Shown here: piece by piece, positions 44,190-56,110 of the stretch
How the letters are laid out: each line of letters starts with the position of its first letter
Numbering within the stretch: the first letter of the stretch is position 1
NCBI GenBank assembly: GCA_012295275.1
Contig: CM022670.1
Coordinates: 28,262,381-28,326,380 of the forward strand
DNA length: 64,000 nt
Reading direction: 5' to 3'
From: Chrysomallon squamiferum
Taxonomy: Eukaryota > Mollusca > Gastropoda > Neomphalida > Peltospiridae
Notes under the pieces: model-generated
The model's input: the letters and a program-made list of their open reading frames with translations, nothing else
Told to the model about the DNA's origin: nothing
The model's database searches: none
Position numbers and translations under genes: made by a program

Positions 44190-45825
44190 CAGAATTATAA
44201 AGTAGATTTCAGAAATACGTCTCATAACCACTGCCAGAGATGTACAATAATTTATGTACATAAGCAAGATTTTATAAGTACTTTAATATCTGCAATATTA
44301 TGTCCATAAATAAGCATAAAAGGTATTGTTTTATTGATTTATAAAACATGTTTAAGAATTAATATCAGTTATGCTGTGATTTCACACACACATGAATACC
44401 ATTCCAGTAGATTTGTATTTGAAATGTGTGGGAACTGGGTCATTCCATGCACTTTTTAATTCTCAGCAAGGTCTAACAGTCATAATTTATTTACATTAAT
44501 AATGGCTCCTTTCTTGATTTTTTAAATTAACACCACATGAATACTGCAAGTTCACTGAAGCTATTTTATTCTGTACATTCAGTCTGGCCACAAATGAAAA
44601 CTCTTTAGTTTAGCCATATTTTTTTACCTTTGCGTACCCTTCATTCAGTGTATGAGAAGTAGGACAGTACAGATTTTCATGTGCTTGTTGTGGTTATATG
44701 TTTTTGTAAAACCAATATACCACTGATCATAGAGAGATATGTGTATAAGTCCTACAACCTTATGAATACTGCCGGTATTATGTTATAAATATATGTTTAT
44801 ATACACTAGTTTATTCTTTCACTGACACTTTTTTTTTACATCGTGGGAGTGAAGGAAAAAAGAAAGCTATTTTTTATTACCCTAACAATCGCTTTAAGAG
44901 CTTGTTGTCAGCTGGATTATAGCTTTAAATTGGTTTGATGTCTATCAGAAAGAACGAAGTCACGTATAGCCAGTACAATAGATATATACCTGTCCTTTTG
45001 TGGTTTCAAAGTACCATTTAAGATGATTTTACTCACACAAACAACACATGCTTGGTTTCCCTTTCATAACCTCTGCTCTCTCATGTAATTCACAAAATGT
45101 TTTGTGGCTTCAGTCATTCTCATGGCGTGAATTCTGTTCAGTCAACATAGAACTAAAATCTCCTTTAAAAGTAGCTAGAGTACAGAATTATGACCATTTT
45201 TAAGAAAGTAATAAATTGAAGTCAGAAAGCGAAATGTTTTCTCCTTTCCCCCCCATATTCTTCATCTCTTTGATGTCTGAACACTGGAGTTGGGGGTTAA
45301 TTTCAGAATAAAAAGAATTACTGCTGGGTTTTCTTTGATGTCCATGGTTATTGTTTCCCTCCTGGTTTATGGGACAGTTGTGGCCTAAGATCACAAGTGC
45401 AGACAACTAGTTTAGATTATTTGAAGATAATGAAGCATGTCCATTGGGTTAGAAGGGATCACTTTCACCTCCAAGCTGTAATAACACACATACACAGACG
45501 CACATATATACATATATATGATGGAAACTGTGATGTCATTCCAGTCATGAAATTAGATTTTTGCTTCATTTTCTTGAAAAGAGAATTCTGGGTATGTCGG
45601 TCCATCAGACACAATCAGTCACAGATAGGTCAGTCTTAGATGAACAAACAGTCAGTAGAGTAAAAGTCAATCTCCACTGTCAGATCAATCTCATTCTCTA
45701 ATCCAATATTTTTATCTCTCAGTACATCTTAAATCTCACCACCTCACACTTTCTTACTCATCCACTTTTTACTTTCATTAACTGACCCACTATAAAAAAA
45801 ATAAGTTCTGGTGTGTGTATCTCTT
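44190..45825. other. Unassigned sequence
   Basis: Mixed AT-rich and moderately complex sequence. A CA/TACA patch lies near 45485-45520. GGTTAGAAGGGATCACTTTC near 45447 is a possible short SINE remnant. Frames at 45200-45406 and 45397-45639 have no recognisable domains. Confidence 0.35.
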
Positions 45826-45831
45826 GAGATT

Positions 45832-45960
45832 TTGTTCTGTTCCAGCCAGTTCCCCATGACTGGTTTATTAAAGCGCATGTGTGTTTTTTGTTTCTGGAAG
45901 GTACATTAAAAGATCTCTTGCCACTAAGTCAAATGAGCAACCTTTGGAAAACTGATAGGA
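45832..45960 (-). mobile_element. Decayed SINE copy, best preserved minus-strand copy
   Basis: Read on the plus strand, the blocks TTCCAGCCAGTTCCCCATGA at 45840, CTGGTTTATTAAAG near 45860, GGTACATTAAAAGATCTCTT at 45900 and GCCACTAAG match the reverse complement of the family in correct order and spacing. This copy anchors the identification of several weaker ones. Confidence 0.65.
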
Positions 45961-45982
45961 GATTTTCATTTTCATTTCACAG

Positions 45983-45986
45983 CACA

Positions 45987-46022
<36 letters not shown>
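45983..46022. repeat. (CA)n microsatellite
   Basis: Nearly pure CA run with one TA interruption. Confidence 0.95.
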
Positions 46023-46024
<2 letters not shown>

Positions 46025-46099
46025 TATTAAGAATTAACTAAAAAAAAAACAATACGATTGACACAATGCGTATTAGTCCTTATATATGTTCAGAATACA

Positions 46100-46200
46100 T
46101 TAAATAAATATTCATTCATTTGTTCATCTGTTCATTTGTTCCTTTATTCAATTGTCATTCATTCTGATCTTCATTCATTCTTTAAGTTTGCCAATTTCAT
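46100..46200. repeat. TTCA/TTTG-type decayed tetranucleotide repeat
   Basis: ATTCATTCATTTGTTCATCT, GTTCATTTGTTCC and TCATTCATTCTTT words recur. Confidence 0.65.
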
Positions 46201-46259
46201 ATCTTGTATCTTTCTTGCAATCAATCCATATTTTTGAATCTCATAATTTCATTTATCTT

Positions 46260-46590
46260 TCCATCCGTACTTGGTGAAATAATCCCAGAACACAGTAAAC
46301 AGCACAGGTTGTATGGGACTGATTTTCTGTATCAAATATTACATTCTGAAATGTCTGTGGACAGCAGAATTGTATTGATGAAGCCACTGACATGGGAATT
46401 GCAGAGAATTACTGACAAAGAATCCAAGATTAAAGACGATTGCATTGGAATGATGAAAAGCAGCACGGGTCAGCATAGGTCAAACATCAGCAACATTGCA
46501 GCCTGTCTGAAGTGGATTTTCTTTTCTTTCCTTAAGGTCATTTTACTAATTTTGCAAACTGGCCAGTCCTCCCCTGGGAAATAACTTTAG
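46260..46590. other. Higher-complexity segment with 126-codon frame
   Basis: Less AT-rich, non-repetitive sequence carrying an open frame at 46204-46584. Its product would have a hydrophobic start and end and a charged middle, but I recognise no domain and the first 20 codons come from a TTCA/ATTT-rich tract. CTGGCCAGTCCTCCCCTGGG near 46559 followed by AAATAAC weakly recalls the SINE core. It may be a noncoding conserved island. Confidence 0.25.
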
Positions 46591-46594
46591 TGTT

Positions 46595-47325
46595 ATATTT
46601 CCAGAATACATGATTAGATTGAGAAACCTGTTGTGCTGAAAGACAGGCAGAACAAATACGAAGTTTGTTCCTGGAAGCAGAACCACTAAGTTAATAACAC
46701 AAATGTGAGTCTTCTAAGTTTTCTTAGAGACTGGTAAACAGATATTACTGTATGATATAGGCAAAAACAAACACATTAACTAAATAGATTATAAAGATTT
46801 TTTTTACTCATTGTTTTATTATAATTACTTTCAATTCTTATTATTCTTATTACTGCAACTACTACTATTCTACAATCACTTTGACTACTATTACTACTAC
46901 TGCTACTATTGTTATAGTTGCTATTTAGTGTCCTGCATTTTCAAAGTAATAAAATGACTATTAATTTTAACTTACTCAAAGTACATTAAAAAAACATTTT
47001 CTCAAAAGTTGTTCTTCTTTGTAAGTTTTTCATCCTAGCTGTTTACTTTGAGACAACTGAACTTAAGCATATTTTAATAAAACTGATCTTTAACTACAGA
47101 TATTTTCTCCCACTGAAAAATACTGTTCACAGTAAATACGTTATTTAATTATATTAACACTACAGAATTAATATATATACATATATATATATATAAAAAT
47201 AATTTTAAAAAAGTTTCTAAAATTGAAATAAACTGAATTAGTCTATTATAGAGACATCAAGGTTGTTTGTTTTATTGGGTTATTTCATTTTTTTTGTGTT
47301 TTTTGTTTTTTTGTTTAGGAAGGGT
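46595..47325. other. Unassigned sequence with trinucleotide tract
   Basis: An interrupted (TAC)n/(TTA)n stretch spans about 46840-46920 and a (TA)n lies near 47172-47195. Nothing coding. Confidence 0.45.
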
Positions 47326-47329
47326 ATCA

Positions 47330-47560
47330 AGATTTGTTCTTATTCACTCAGATATCATGTCAACGCATTAGCTGTAATCTGAACATTGTCATGAACAAGA
47401 GATGAAGTTACTCCATCTTTAAAATCCTTTTTACAGCTTCTATTCAGAGATTTGTGAATCTTTTGTTTCTGTGTTGGAGGCTTGGTTATCACCAAGTAAC
47501 ATGTGTTTAATGTGGCCAGCAGCAGCAGCTACAATTACAGATATTTTACTTTGTGTAGTT
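47330..47560. other. Higher-complexity segment
   Basis: Non-repetitive sequence with an AGCAGCAGCAGC run near 47519 and AACGCATTAGCTGTAATC near 47362. A conserved noncoding role is possible but unsupported beyond composition. Confidence 0.2.
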
Positions 47561-47799
47561 TGATGTTATTCCAAACCAGAGAGATCAGCAAATCTTCATG
47601 TTAGTGGGAAAACTGATGGGGATATATTTCATCAAGATTTTCACTGGAGACAATGGATAATGGGAGTCTTGTTGCTGGTTTTGGGCAGTTTTCATTTTAT
47701 TTATTATTTTTATTTTTATTTTTTTTATTTAGTCCAGAAAAAGGAAAGAAAAAAATTGTAATGTTATACGAAATAAGAAATAACAGCTCATTGTCCACA

Positions 47800-47885
47800 C
47801 TGAGGCTGTTTCCTATTCCTGGTTTATCAAAGACTATGCTATGTGAACTTCTTTTTATTGCAAAAGTACATGCAAAACATTCCTG
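47800..47885 (-). mobile_element. Decayed SINE fragment
   Basis: GAGGCTGTTTCCTATTCCTG near 47802, GGTTTATCAAAGACTATGCT at 47821 and GCAAAAGTACATGC near 47860 match the minus orientation of the family with a short internal deletion. The 78-codon frame at 47653-47889 overlaps it. Confidence 0.45.
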
Positions 47886-47937
47886 GTAGCCAGTGAATAT
47901 GAATGTGTAGAGAAAGCCTCCTCTATCATGTCATTAT

Positions 47938-48010
47938 TACACACATACATGTACATGGATGCACAGACTTACACATACATGCGCACACACACACATTCAT
48001 CCCAATACAC
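47938..48010. repeat. CA/TACA-rich simple sequence
   Basis: ACACACATACATGTACATGG and GCGCACACACACACATTC, partly interrupted. Confidence 0.7.
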
Positions 48011-48100
48011 ATACATGTTCTCATCTTGAAAATATCTTTGAAACATGATGATGTTAAATATTTGTTTGTTTCTTTCACTGAACATATTTCAGAATTAAAA

Positions 48101-48101
48101 A

Positions 48102-48126
<25 letters not shown>
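48101..48126. repeat. (TA)n microsatellite
   Basis: TA dinucleotide run after AAAAAA. Confidence 0.9.
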
Positions 48127-48133
<7 letters not shown>

Positions 48134-48465
48134 CTGAATACTGAAACTTAAAGAATACGGTTACATCTTCTTTTGGCTCTCACATGGCCTAACTTCATGT
48201 CCAAACTGATTTATTTTTGAAATCAAGATCATCAATTTTTAGCACCAAGTGTCTGTTTAATTCTTCAAAGGAGAGCAATCCTAATTTCCTATTAGAAAAC
48301 TGCTGTTTGCTGTGTTTTCTGATGTGGAGGAGATCTCAGCTACTTGGTGTTAAAAGATCAATTTAATTAATTTGGTAATCTATACTGATAGTGTTAAAGA
48401 CTTCTAGCTGATAGCATTTCAAACATGCATTTTAATCTTGTATATTATTACAGCTTTTACCAGTT
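48127..48465. other. Unassigned sequence
   Basis: No supported feature. Confidence 0.4.
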
Positions 48466-48469
48466 ACCA

Positions 48470-49250
48470 CTTTCTTCTCAGAAGTTATTAGAATATTTTT
48501 CAATATTGTTTTCTTTTAATTTGAAATAACCTCTTTAAAGAGAATTTCAAATTTTCAGTAGTTATTTAAAAACTTAAATACAAATTACTATGTTTTAATG
48601 TCAAAAAGATATGAAGTAATCACTTTTTTTAAGTAGCTATTAAAATTGTTTTGTATTTGGTTATATTATTATTATTATTTTTTTTTTTTAATTATTTTAT
48701 TAATATTATTATTATTATTATTTTAATATAAAAAAATGCTTGGACAAAAGCAATGTTTAAAAAAAAAATTCATCAAATTTCCTTTTTGGTAGCTGTTATA
48801 TTTTTTTGGTTTTGTTTTTTAATAAAATGATATTACTTTGAAATAAAGTCTTTAAAACAGTTAAAAAACAACAAAACAACTTATAAGTTCCTTTTTGTTC
48901 TTTAGAAGTTGTTCGATATTTCCTTCATTATAATTAGTTTAGAAAGAAAACATTACTTTGAAATTGCCCAAAGATTTCAAAAATGAAAACAAAGACTAAT
49001 CTCATCAAAGAACTTTCACAGGTGTATTTTGTAATAGTTGTTAAAAGATATTTTGATTATTTGATTTGTTATTATTTGTTTTAAAGAAAAATTACTTTGA
49101 AATAAAATCTTGAAGTACAGAACATTTGTTTTACTTTTTAAAGAACTTTTACAAATTTCTTTTGTAATTGGTACTAAAACACTTCTTGATTAATTCAGTT
49201 TTAAATAAAATTATTTGAAATAAAGATTAAAAAAAGAATTAAAAAAGAAA
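48470..49250. repeat. Tandem repeat, unit about 120-140 bp
   Basis: ATTACTTTGAAATAAA-like blocks lie near 48832, 48952, 49091 and 49210 (about 120, 140 and 119 bp apart), with a further diverged copy near 48517. Each is preceded by AGAAGTTGTTCGATATTTCC-like sequence. (ATT)n at about 48665-48722 sits inside, and the array ends in an A/G-rich tract at 49230-49276. Confidence 0.6.
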
Positions 49251-49369
49251 AAAAAAAAAGAAAAAAAGAGAGAGGATAAAATTCTGGGTTTTTTAATCCT
49301 TTTCCAGTACTTTACATTTCCAACTTTGAATATTATTGATTCTTTAAGCTTGCTCAAATGAGAAATTTC

Positions 49370-49725
49370 ATTGATTGTAAATTTGCAATTTGATGGAAAT
49401 GAGATATATATTGTTGTTTTCTTGACTTGCGAATTGCTCCATCTATTAATTGCCTCTCAGTGTCAAAGTTTTGGCAGAGTCTAACAGTTTATCCATTAGT
49501 GTGATTAGTTTTTCATGTCCCTTCAATTTGTTTTCTTTTTATTTGGCTATTTACTGTTGTTAATTTGACATTCAGGTAATTGAAATAGACAAATTGTGTT
49601 GAAGCACTTGTAATAATTTGCATAATTCTGGTAATGGTGTTATCCCAGAGATGTGCAATGTGCAAATACCAAGAAATTTGCCTCCTTTAATTTAAAGAGT
49701 TCCTTCATTAGACACTAATATCTCT
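49370..49725. promoter_or_regulatory. Candidate conserved noncoding island, motif-rich
   Basis: Complex block with a dense set of factor-like words. Among them are CTATTAATTGCC near 49443, GTGTCAAAGTTTTGG near 49458 (TCAAAG, TCF-like), GTGATTAG near 49501, CAGGTAATTGAAA near 49573 and a perfect octamer ATTTGCAT at 49616-49623. GATGTGCAATGTGCAAATAC lies near 49650. No repeat or coding frame is visible. An enhancer is the leading inference, untested. Confidence 0.35.
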
Positions 49726-49784
49726 CTTAATTTATAAAAAAGAAATATGAAACCTTCTGCTGGCTTGATCGTTCTTCAGTAAAC

Positions 49785-49840
49785 CCATTATCTATTTATC
49801 CATTCATCCATCCAACTAGGCATCCATCTATCCAGTTAAG
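49785..49840. repeat. Decayed CATC tetranucleotide repeat
   Basis: TATCCATTCATCCATCCAAC followed by GGCATCCATCTATCCAG. Confidence 0.75.
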
Positions 49841-51285
49841 TTCAAAGTTTAGCATTTAGACATGACTGCTTGCAAGATCAATTTTCCTTGATATCACTAG
49901 TCATTTTTCATTGTAGCTGTGTATATTTGGTTTATTAAATGCTATAAAATATATTTTCCTGTTTATGAAAAAAAAAAATACATAAAAGAATCTTTGTTGA
50001 TAATTAACAAATATAATCCATAAACTGGCAGCAAAATACTTTTTCTGTTGTTGTTGTATTTAAAAAATATTAAAAAACAAATTGCCAAAACTCAATCTAT
50101 CTTTAAATTACATTTGACATACAGCAACTAAGTATTCAAAATATTTTACAGTATTACTAAAATTCTTTCTTTTATCTATATCCATTCATTCATTCATATG
50201 AACACATGACCTTTATGTGTGGAGAACATAAAGACAGTGGTTAGTGGTCTGTTCTGATTTTATGAGTACACCATTCATCTGACCATCTATTCCAAACATT
50301 TGACAATTACTACAGTTACAAACAGGGTGACAACATAAAACCACTACTAGAGTTACCAGTTTTACAAGGTACAGAGTTCAAATGTTGGTATCTAGTTTTA
50401 TTAGCTACCAGAATATTTCACAATGTAATGGTAATAAACTCAGATATGAAACTACAGCTAGCCATTATGAAGACAGACTTGTCTCAATGACAGAATTCAT
50501 TTATAAACAGTTTTTAAACACAGTTTGTAGTTTTATGTTACCTGTGACTGTTCTGCTGTGTAATAATGACAACTCAGATTCAGTTTATTACTACTAGATG
50601 AAAAAAACAACTAAACTTTATTGTGTGGAAAACTCATGCAGATTATTTAATCTCTGGAGTAATAATCATGATAGATAACTGTTATATTTGCTTTGTAATT
50701 GATAGATAAAGGGATATTTTTTATTTGATGAAACTAATACTTTAATTATATTATGTTGTGACAAGGATATCATACTTTTAAATTATCTGGAGGTAATGTA
50801 TGGTACACAGTAGACAGGTATGAACTACAATTCAAAAAAATACCCTACTTTACCTCTCCTTTAATTCATTATAACTGTAATTTGTCGTCTCAGTTTAGCC
50901 TTGGGAAAAAAAACCTTCTCTTCTGATTCATGCATTAGCTAGAAATATTTAACATTGGATAACACTTATTCTGAATGTAGTCAGAATGTGAATTAATTTT
51001 AAAATTTTCACCATTCATCTCTATTTTACTTGAAAATGATGACAAGGAATATTTTCTTTCTTTCTTTCTTTCTTTTTTTTTTATTCCCCAGCTAGAACTG
51101 GAAATACAAGAATAAAAACTTGTGATCATTCAACACCAGTAGAATGCCAAACATTTGATACAAATTCTGTTACCCATTAAATACATATATTAATATGATT
51201 TTGAATGTGATTTTGTCTGCAGATATTTTTTAATTGATTTTTAGCAGAAAGTTTATCAGTGTATTTCTATTTTAAGGAGAAAGAA
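49841..51285. other. Unassigned AT-rich sequence
   Basis: (TTTC)n at about 51055-51075 and A/T tracts. The 71-codon frame at 50382-50597 has no domain. GTACAGAGTTCAAATGTTGG near 50370 contains a B-box-like word but no partner A box. Confidence 0.4.
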
Positions 51286-51289
51286 AAGA

Positions 51290-53300
51290 AAAGTTTCATG
51301 GGCAGTAAGTTGCAATAAGAAAAAAATGTGATGAACTGGTGAAAAGTGAAACTGCAATTATTCTCAAAACATCCGGCATCTTATATATCAAACCAGATAA
51401 ATATAGCAGCTATTGCAACTAGTATAAATTACTTAAATTAGAGCCTAAATGGATGGCAAACTATTATGAGTAGAATTTTTTATGGAGGAGATGACCCTGG
51501 TGTAAATATTAATCATTCATTGACAATGGAAGCACCTGGTTGGATTGTGTGAAAAACAGATCTACCTGGTTATCTATTGTCAGTCCACTTTCCACTTTAT
51601 TTGATCAGGGAAATGGGACAGATATGTTTATTTATCTTACTGTGTACATGATATAGTCAGTGGAAAGGAGATTAGTAAACTAACTGTGTAAACATGAAGA
51701 CTGTCACTGACTGGTCAGTAATTGATTAATGTCCCTTTTCGTCCACTCTTTTGTCTGAAATGTTATTCCCACTGGGCATGTTGTTTATAGTTTTTTGAAG
51801 AGGTGATTAATTGCATGTCATATGTAGCTATCTTGTTATAATTGTGACTAAAATTAATGTTTAAATTAAGCAGCAATTTCACTTGCTGTTTTTTTTCTGT
51901 CTCTATAGTAAGGTAAAATTTCATTTTTACATTTTCAGCTGAAATGTAGTTCTGATGGAAAAGTATTGATTAAGTAACTTTAAACTTTTGACAAAAAGAC
52001 AAAGAGAGAGAGATAATTCTCAGTACAGTATGATGTTTCATAAGCTCTTTGATTTTTTTCTTCACTTTTATGGAAGATTAGAATTTCTCCATTTTCAAAA
52101 TTTCATTATATTTTTTCTTCTCACACAATTCTGAAGTTGGAGATTAAAATCATTAGATGATTTATTGTAAAACTTTCATCTCATTTTAAAAATATTCTTC
52201 AATGGTAAATGTTTTTACACAAGTAACAGTATAAGTTTAAATTTTTTTGTAAAATAAAAATATTTCATTTATATTTTAAAATAATTACATTTATGTAGCA
52301 GATAAAGTAACCAATGAAAAATAATTTCTAATTAGTACTTATATAATTCACATTTTTAAGTGTGAAGAAAGAATTATTTTTATTATTTTTAATTTTATTT
52401 TTGGCAACATGATTGTCTCTGTTCTTAAACAGTTCTATTTCTGAAATAACCAATATTTATGAAATTTTACATATTAATTTATATGTTTCTTCTGAATAGA
52501 AAAACATAGTTTAAATAATAAAAAACTATTTATTGAATTTCACAAGCTAATTATTCTATTTTATGCCAGCATCGTATGACTGATTACAAAGAAGTGTTTT
52601 ATGTTAGGGTGTGACTGTCTTATTAAATCTCACAGGGACATAATTTTCTTTTGTTTATGAAAAGAAACTATAAACAGCTATTTTACCACCTCTGATAAGT
52701 GGATTCTGTTCACTGAATTTGAGCACAATGAAACAGATGGCTCACTGATAGCCTTAAATTAAATAAATCATTGAGTAGGTAAGCCTTATACTGAAGTCCT
52801 TCCACTCCAAGTGTAACAGTGTGATCCCATTTCTGATACTATTGAATGTTCTATGTGTGGGTTTATCACACAGTGTACAAAAAATAAAAAATATAAAAAT
52901 ATATAAAAATACTTCACATCTTTTATCAGACACCTGACAAAGAGAGCAAACATCTAAAACCACTTTAAGTATAAAAAAAAGTATATGTTATGAATATACC
53001 TTATATCAATCAGATTTAATAAGACATGTCTAAAGAACATCAAGTGTATTTCTGCTACAATAAACAAGCTGATTTTGTAAACCATTGTGATGTTCGTTCA
53101 ACCGTGTTTTAGTTTGAAGAGCATCAAAATTAGATTTTATTTTATAGTTATGAAATAACTGGGAGCAGCCTCACAGGGTGGGGGAGAGATTCCTGTTTTG
53201 ACACTCTACTATTAGATTATATTTTATTATTATTATTATTATTGTTGTTCTTATTGTGTTTAAATCTTTTAATTTTCAGTATCATTAAAAAACCTTTATA
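51290..53300. other. Unassigned sequence
   Basis: A moderately complex patch at 51480-51780, then AT-rich sequence. GGAAGCACCTGGTTGGAT near 51527 faintly resembles the SINE core. No gene. (ATT)n at about 53225-53243. Confidence 0.35.
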
Positions 53301-53308
53301 AAATTCTC

Positions 53309-53345
53309 TTCAGTTAAATATTTTTTTCTTTTCTTTTTAACTGAA
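53309..53345. other. Perfect 10-bp inverted repeat
   Basis: TTCAGTTAAA at 53309-53318 and TTTAACTGAA at 53336-53345 are exact reverse complements around a 17-nt T-rich spacer. Confidence 0.4.
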
Positions 53346-53349
53346 CTGT

Positions 53350-53985
53350 AAAGTTCAAAATATATTTTTATTCATCAAACATACACAGAAAAAAGAAGAA
53401 AGTTTATTCCTTTCAGATCTGAACATCTGCTTGCTATTTTATTAGTCACGTTTTAAATTTGCCTAAAGCTGCACATAAAAGTGTGTATCTGGTGTGAATG
53501 TTTATTAATTTGACTGTATTTTCCAAAAGTTTATTTGATTAAAATTAATAATAGTAGCTGAAGTCATGTGTATGTCCTCAAAGTTATAAATCATAGTATT
53601 GATATACACAATGATTTAAAAAATATTTCATTATTATTTTAGCTTTTAGAAACAATCTTATACTGATAAAATTTTAATATTCATACATGTTTTTTTTTAA
53701 AACTGTTCTCAACTTGTAAAAACATATTTCATATACTTAGTTGCATCTTACAAATAAATCATATTATCTTATATACATAATAATTAAAAAAAAGCACACA
53801 TAAATCCCTGTTACCACAAAGAACTAAATTTTTGTATTGTTCATAAAAACCCATTTTTCAAATAGGGTTCTTACAGATAAAGCTATGTATCTAATTTTTT
53901 GATATTTGTATTATTTTTTTAAATCAGATTACTTGGAATGTGGTAAACACACAGAATATTAACACATTTGTGTTTGTATAGTTGT
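53350..53985. other. Unassigned AT-rich sequence
   Basis: Nothing supported. Confidence 0.4.
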
Positions 53986-53989
53986 CTGT

Positions 53990-54440
53990 GTGTACTTTCT
54001 TCACGAGATCCGTTAGCAGGGGTCATGAGATCACTTGCAATTTTCAAATGAAATTCATGATTTTTCGTTATCATTTGATTTGTTTTGACTCACTGTCGAG
54101 AGGTGCTGTCGAGAATGGAGTAAATTGATGTTTTGTCGATGTGCCAGTCATATATTTCTCAGATTAATATTGCTTCCTGCGAGCAAAAATCTGCAAAAAT
54201 CTGCAAAAATCTCCCATTGATTTCTTGATACATGATGGCGTGTTGCTAGATGATATCACAACTGCCAATTAATATCACAGTATTCTTCATGATGAAAATG
54301 CTAATTATAAGCCATTAAGTGGCATTAGCATACTTGCATAATTTTTATTTCTTTTTCTATTTTTTGTCAGAATTTTTGACACTGCCAAAAGTTAAGGTGA
54401 TCCTGTTTTCATAAAAGTCAGAGTGATTTTAATGCCGAAT
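53990..54440. promoter_or_regulatory. Candidate conserved noncoding island, CpG-containing
   Basis: This is the richest island for CpG in an otherwise CpG-poor window. CTGTCGAG occurs at 54093-54100 and 54106-54113, with TGTCGAT at 54134. GCAAAAATCT is repeated three times without a gap at 54183-54212. ATATCACA occurs twice, near 54253 and 54272. Homeodomain-type words (CCAATTAAT near 54266, CTAATTATAA near 54301), TTAAGTGG at 54315-54322 (NKX2-like) and GCATTAGCAT near 54323 cluster within 60 bp. Stops occur in all frames. A developmental enhancer is the leading inference. Confidence 0.4.
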
Positions 54441-54582
54441 GAATAATGTATAATTTATATTTTATTTGAATTTATTTTTGTAAAGCTTTTAAATTTTAAT
54501 TATCAACCATAATGTCAATTAACACGCTGAAATAATGTATCCTTTTTTGCAATTCTTTTTTTATTATTATTGTTATTAATTA

Positions 54583-54661
54583 TTAGTAGTAGTAGTAGTA
54601 GTAGTTTTAGTAGTAGTAATATTACTGATATATATATAAATCTGTGTGTGTGTGTGTGTGT
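54583..54661. repeat. (TAG)n and (GT)n microsatellites
   Basis: A TAG run at about 54583-54618, a TA stretch and then a GT run at 54642-54661. Confidence 0.9.
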
Positions 54662-54814
54662 TTTATTATTATTATTAGTATTATTATTTCGGCCTATTAT
54701 TTCTAAAAACTTAAGAAAAATATAATAATAATTTGAAAAAACATACAGAGACTATTTTTATTTATTCCAAGGAAAATTGTGTAAATGAAAAATATGAAAT
54801 GTCAGCAGTGAGAA

Positions 54815-54899
54815 ATGTATATTACTAATAAGACATAATGATGTATATTACTAATAAGACATAATGATGTATATTACTAATAAGACATAATAATGTATA
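54815..54899. repeat. 26-bp minisatellite, near-identical copies
   Basis: Units starting ATGTATATTACTAATAAGAC begin at 54815, 54841 and 54867 (26 bp apart) and are identical apart from a change near the end of the third. A partial fourth begins at 54893. This is a young array. Confidence 0.95.
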
Positions 54900-55035
54900 G
54901 ATATCATATATATGATGTATATTATGGGTGATATGTTATCTATTCTTTACAGTTAACTATGGACACAAATATCATAAATTACTTGTGCAAGGCAATTTAT
55001 GTGTTAAGAAGTAATTTGTAAGTTTACAGAAACCA

Positions 55036-55295
55036 ATATTTACCATGTGTAATAAAAAAAAAAACCTCTATATTTTACAAGAGCAGTAATAGAAAAAAAG
55101 AAGAAAAAACCCCCAAACAACCCAACCCCCCCAAAACAAATCAACAACATCTATTATACAAATAAATACCAATATATTTATTGTTTCTAATAAAACAGCA
55201 TGGACTTGCCCAAAAACAAAGGCTTACTATGCATGATAAAAATTTATATTTACCATGTATAATAAAAAGTGTATTTACCATGTATAATTAAAAGA
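55036..55295. repeat. 25-bp direct repeat and related copies
   Basis: TATTTACCATGTATAATAAA at 55247 recurs at 55272 as TATTTACCATGTATAATTAA, 25 bp later. TATTTACCATGTGTAATAAA near 55039 is a third copy about 210 bp upstream. Between them lies A- and C-rich low-complexity sequence (CCCCCAAACAACCCAACCCC near 55110). Confidence 0.7.
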
Positions 55296-55299
55296 TATT

Positions 55300-55675
55300 T
55301 ATATTCTATGATTATGTCAGTTACAGCTCTGCGTCAAATTATTTAGATTTCTATGACAAAACAGACTTTATTAAATTTATTTATACATCTATATGCTTAA
55401 TCATTAAGTATATTGTAATTAATTATGGTAATATAAGTTTTAAATTTTTATGATTTTGTATGCATAAGTGGATTTATAAGCTTAGCCAACGTACATAAAC
55501 ATGTAAATAGATAAATAAAGATTAACAGATAGACTGATGCACAAACAGATACTGATAAAATAATGGATATTTATATTGCTGACAAGAAACTAAATTTGAT
55601 GCACACCCACCCACACATATTTCCTAGCAAATTATTAAGATAAACTCTAAATATTTGATAAAAGTCATCTGTGTA
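55300..55675. other. Unassigned AT-rich sequence
   Basis: No supported feature. Confidence 0.4.
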
Positions 55676-55679
55676 GTAC

Positions 55680-56110
55680 CTGATTATTTATAACAAAGTT
55701 TGAAATTCTACATGAGATATTTATTTTAACTGCATGTATGTACCTTTAAACTATATTTTAAATCATACATGTATGGTTTATTTTCATTATAACTACTTAG
55801 AACAAAGGTAAGACGGCTTTGGTTATACTTCTTTTAACTGCATATATTTTTATTATTTAAATGTTTATTACAAAATGTGAGATCACATATGTTATATTTA
55901 TTGTAATTACATGAATATATATTTTGTTTTAACAAAGGATGAGATCACTCATTTAGTATTTAATTTAATTACATGAATTTACGTTTAATTTAACTATTTA
56001 TAACAAAGTGTGAGATCACATATGTAATATTTATTGTAATTATATAAATTTATAATATTTGTTTTAACTATTTATAACTAAGGATGAGGTCATAGTATCT
56101 GACATGGCAG
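55680..56110. repeat. Tandem repeat, unit about 63-75 bp
   Basis: ACAAAATGTGAGATCACATA near 55870, ACAAAGGATGAGATCACTCA near 55932, ACAAAGTGTGAGATCACATA near 56003 and ACTAAGGATGAGGTCATAGT near 56077 are clear units. Weaker ones lie near 55693 and 55802. Interiors read TATTTATTGTAATTACATGA. Confidence 0.8.

Noticed and set aside
45447-45475. SINE copy suggested by GGTTAGAAGGGATCACTTTC
   Set aside because: Only one short block matches, and no second family block at the right distance was found.
46204-46584. 126-codon plus-strand open frame
   Set aside because: Its start lies in TTCA/ATTT-rich sequence and nothing in the product resembles a known family. Kept only as part of a complex segment.
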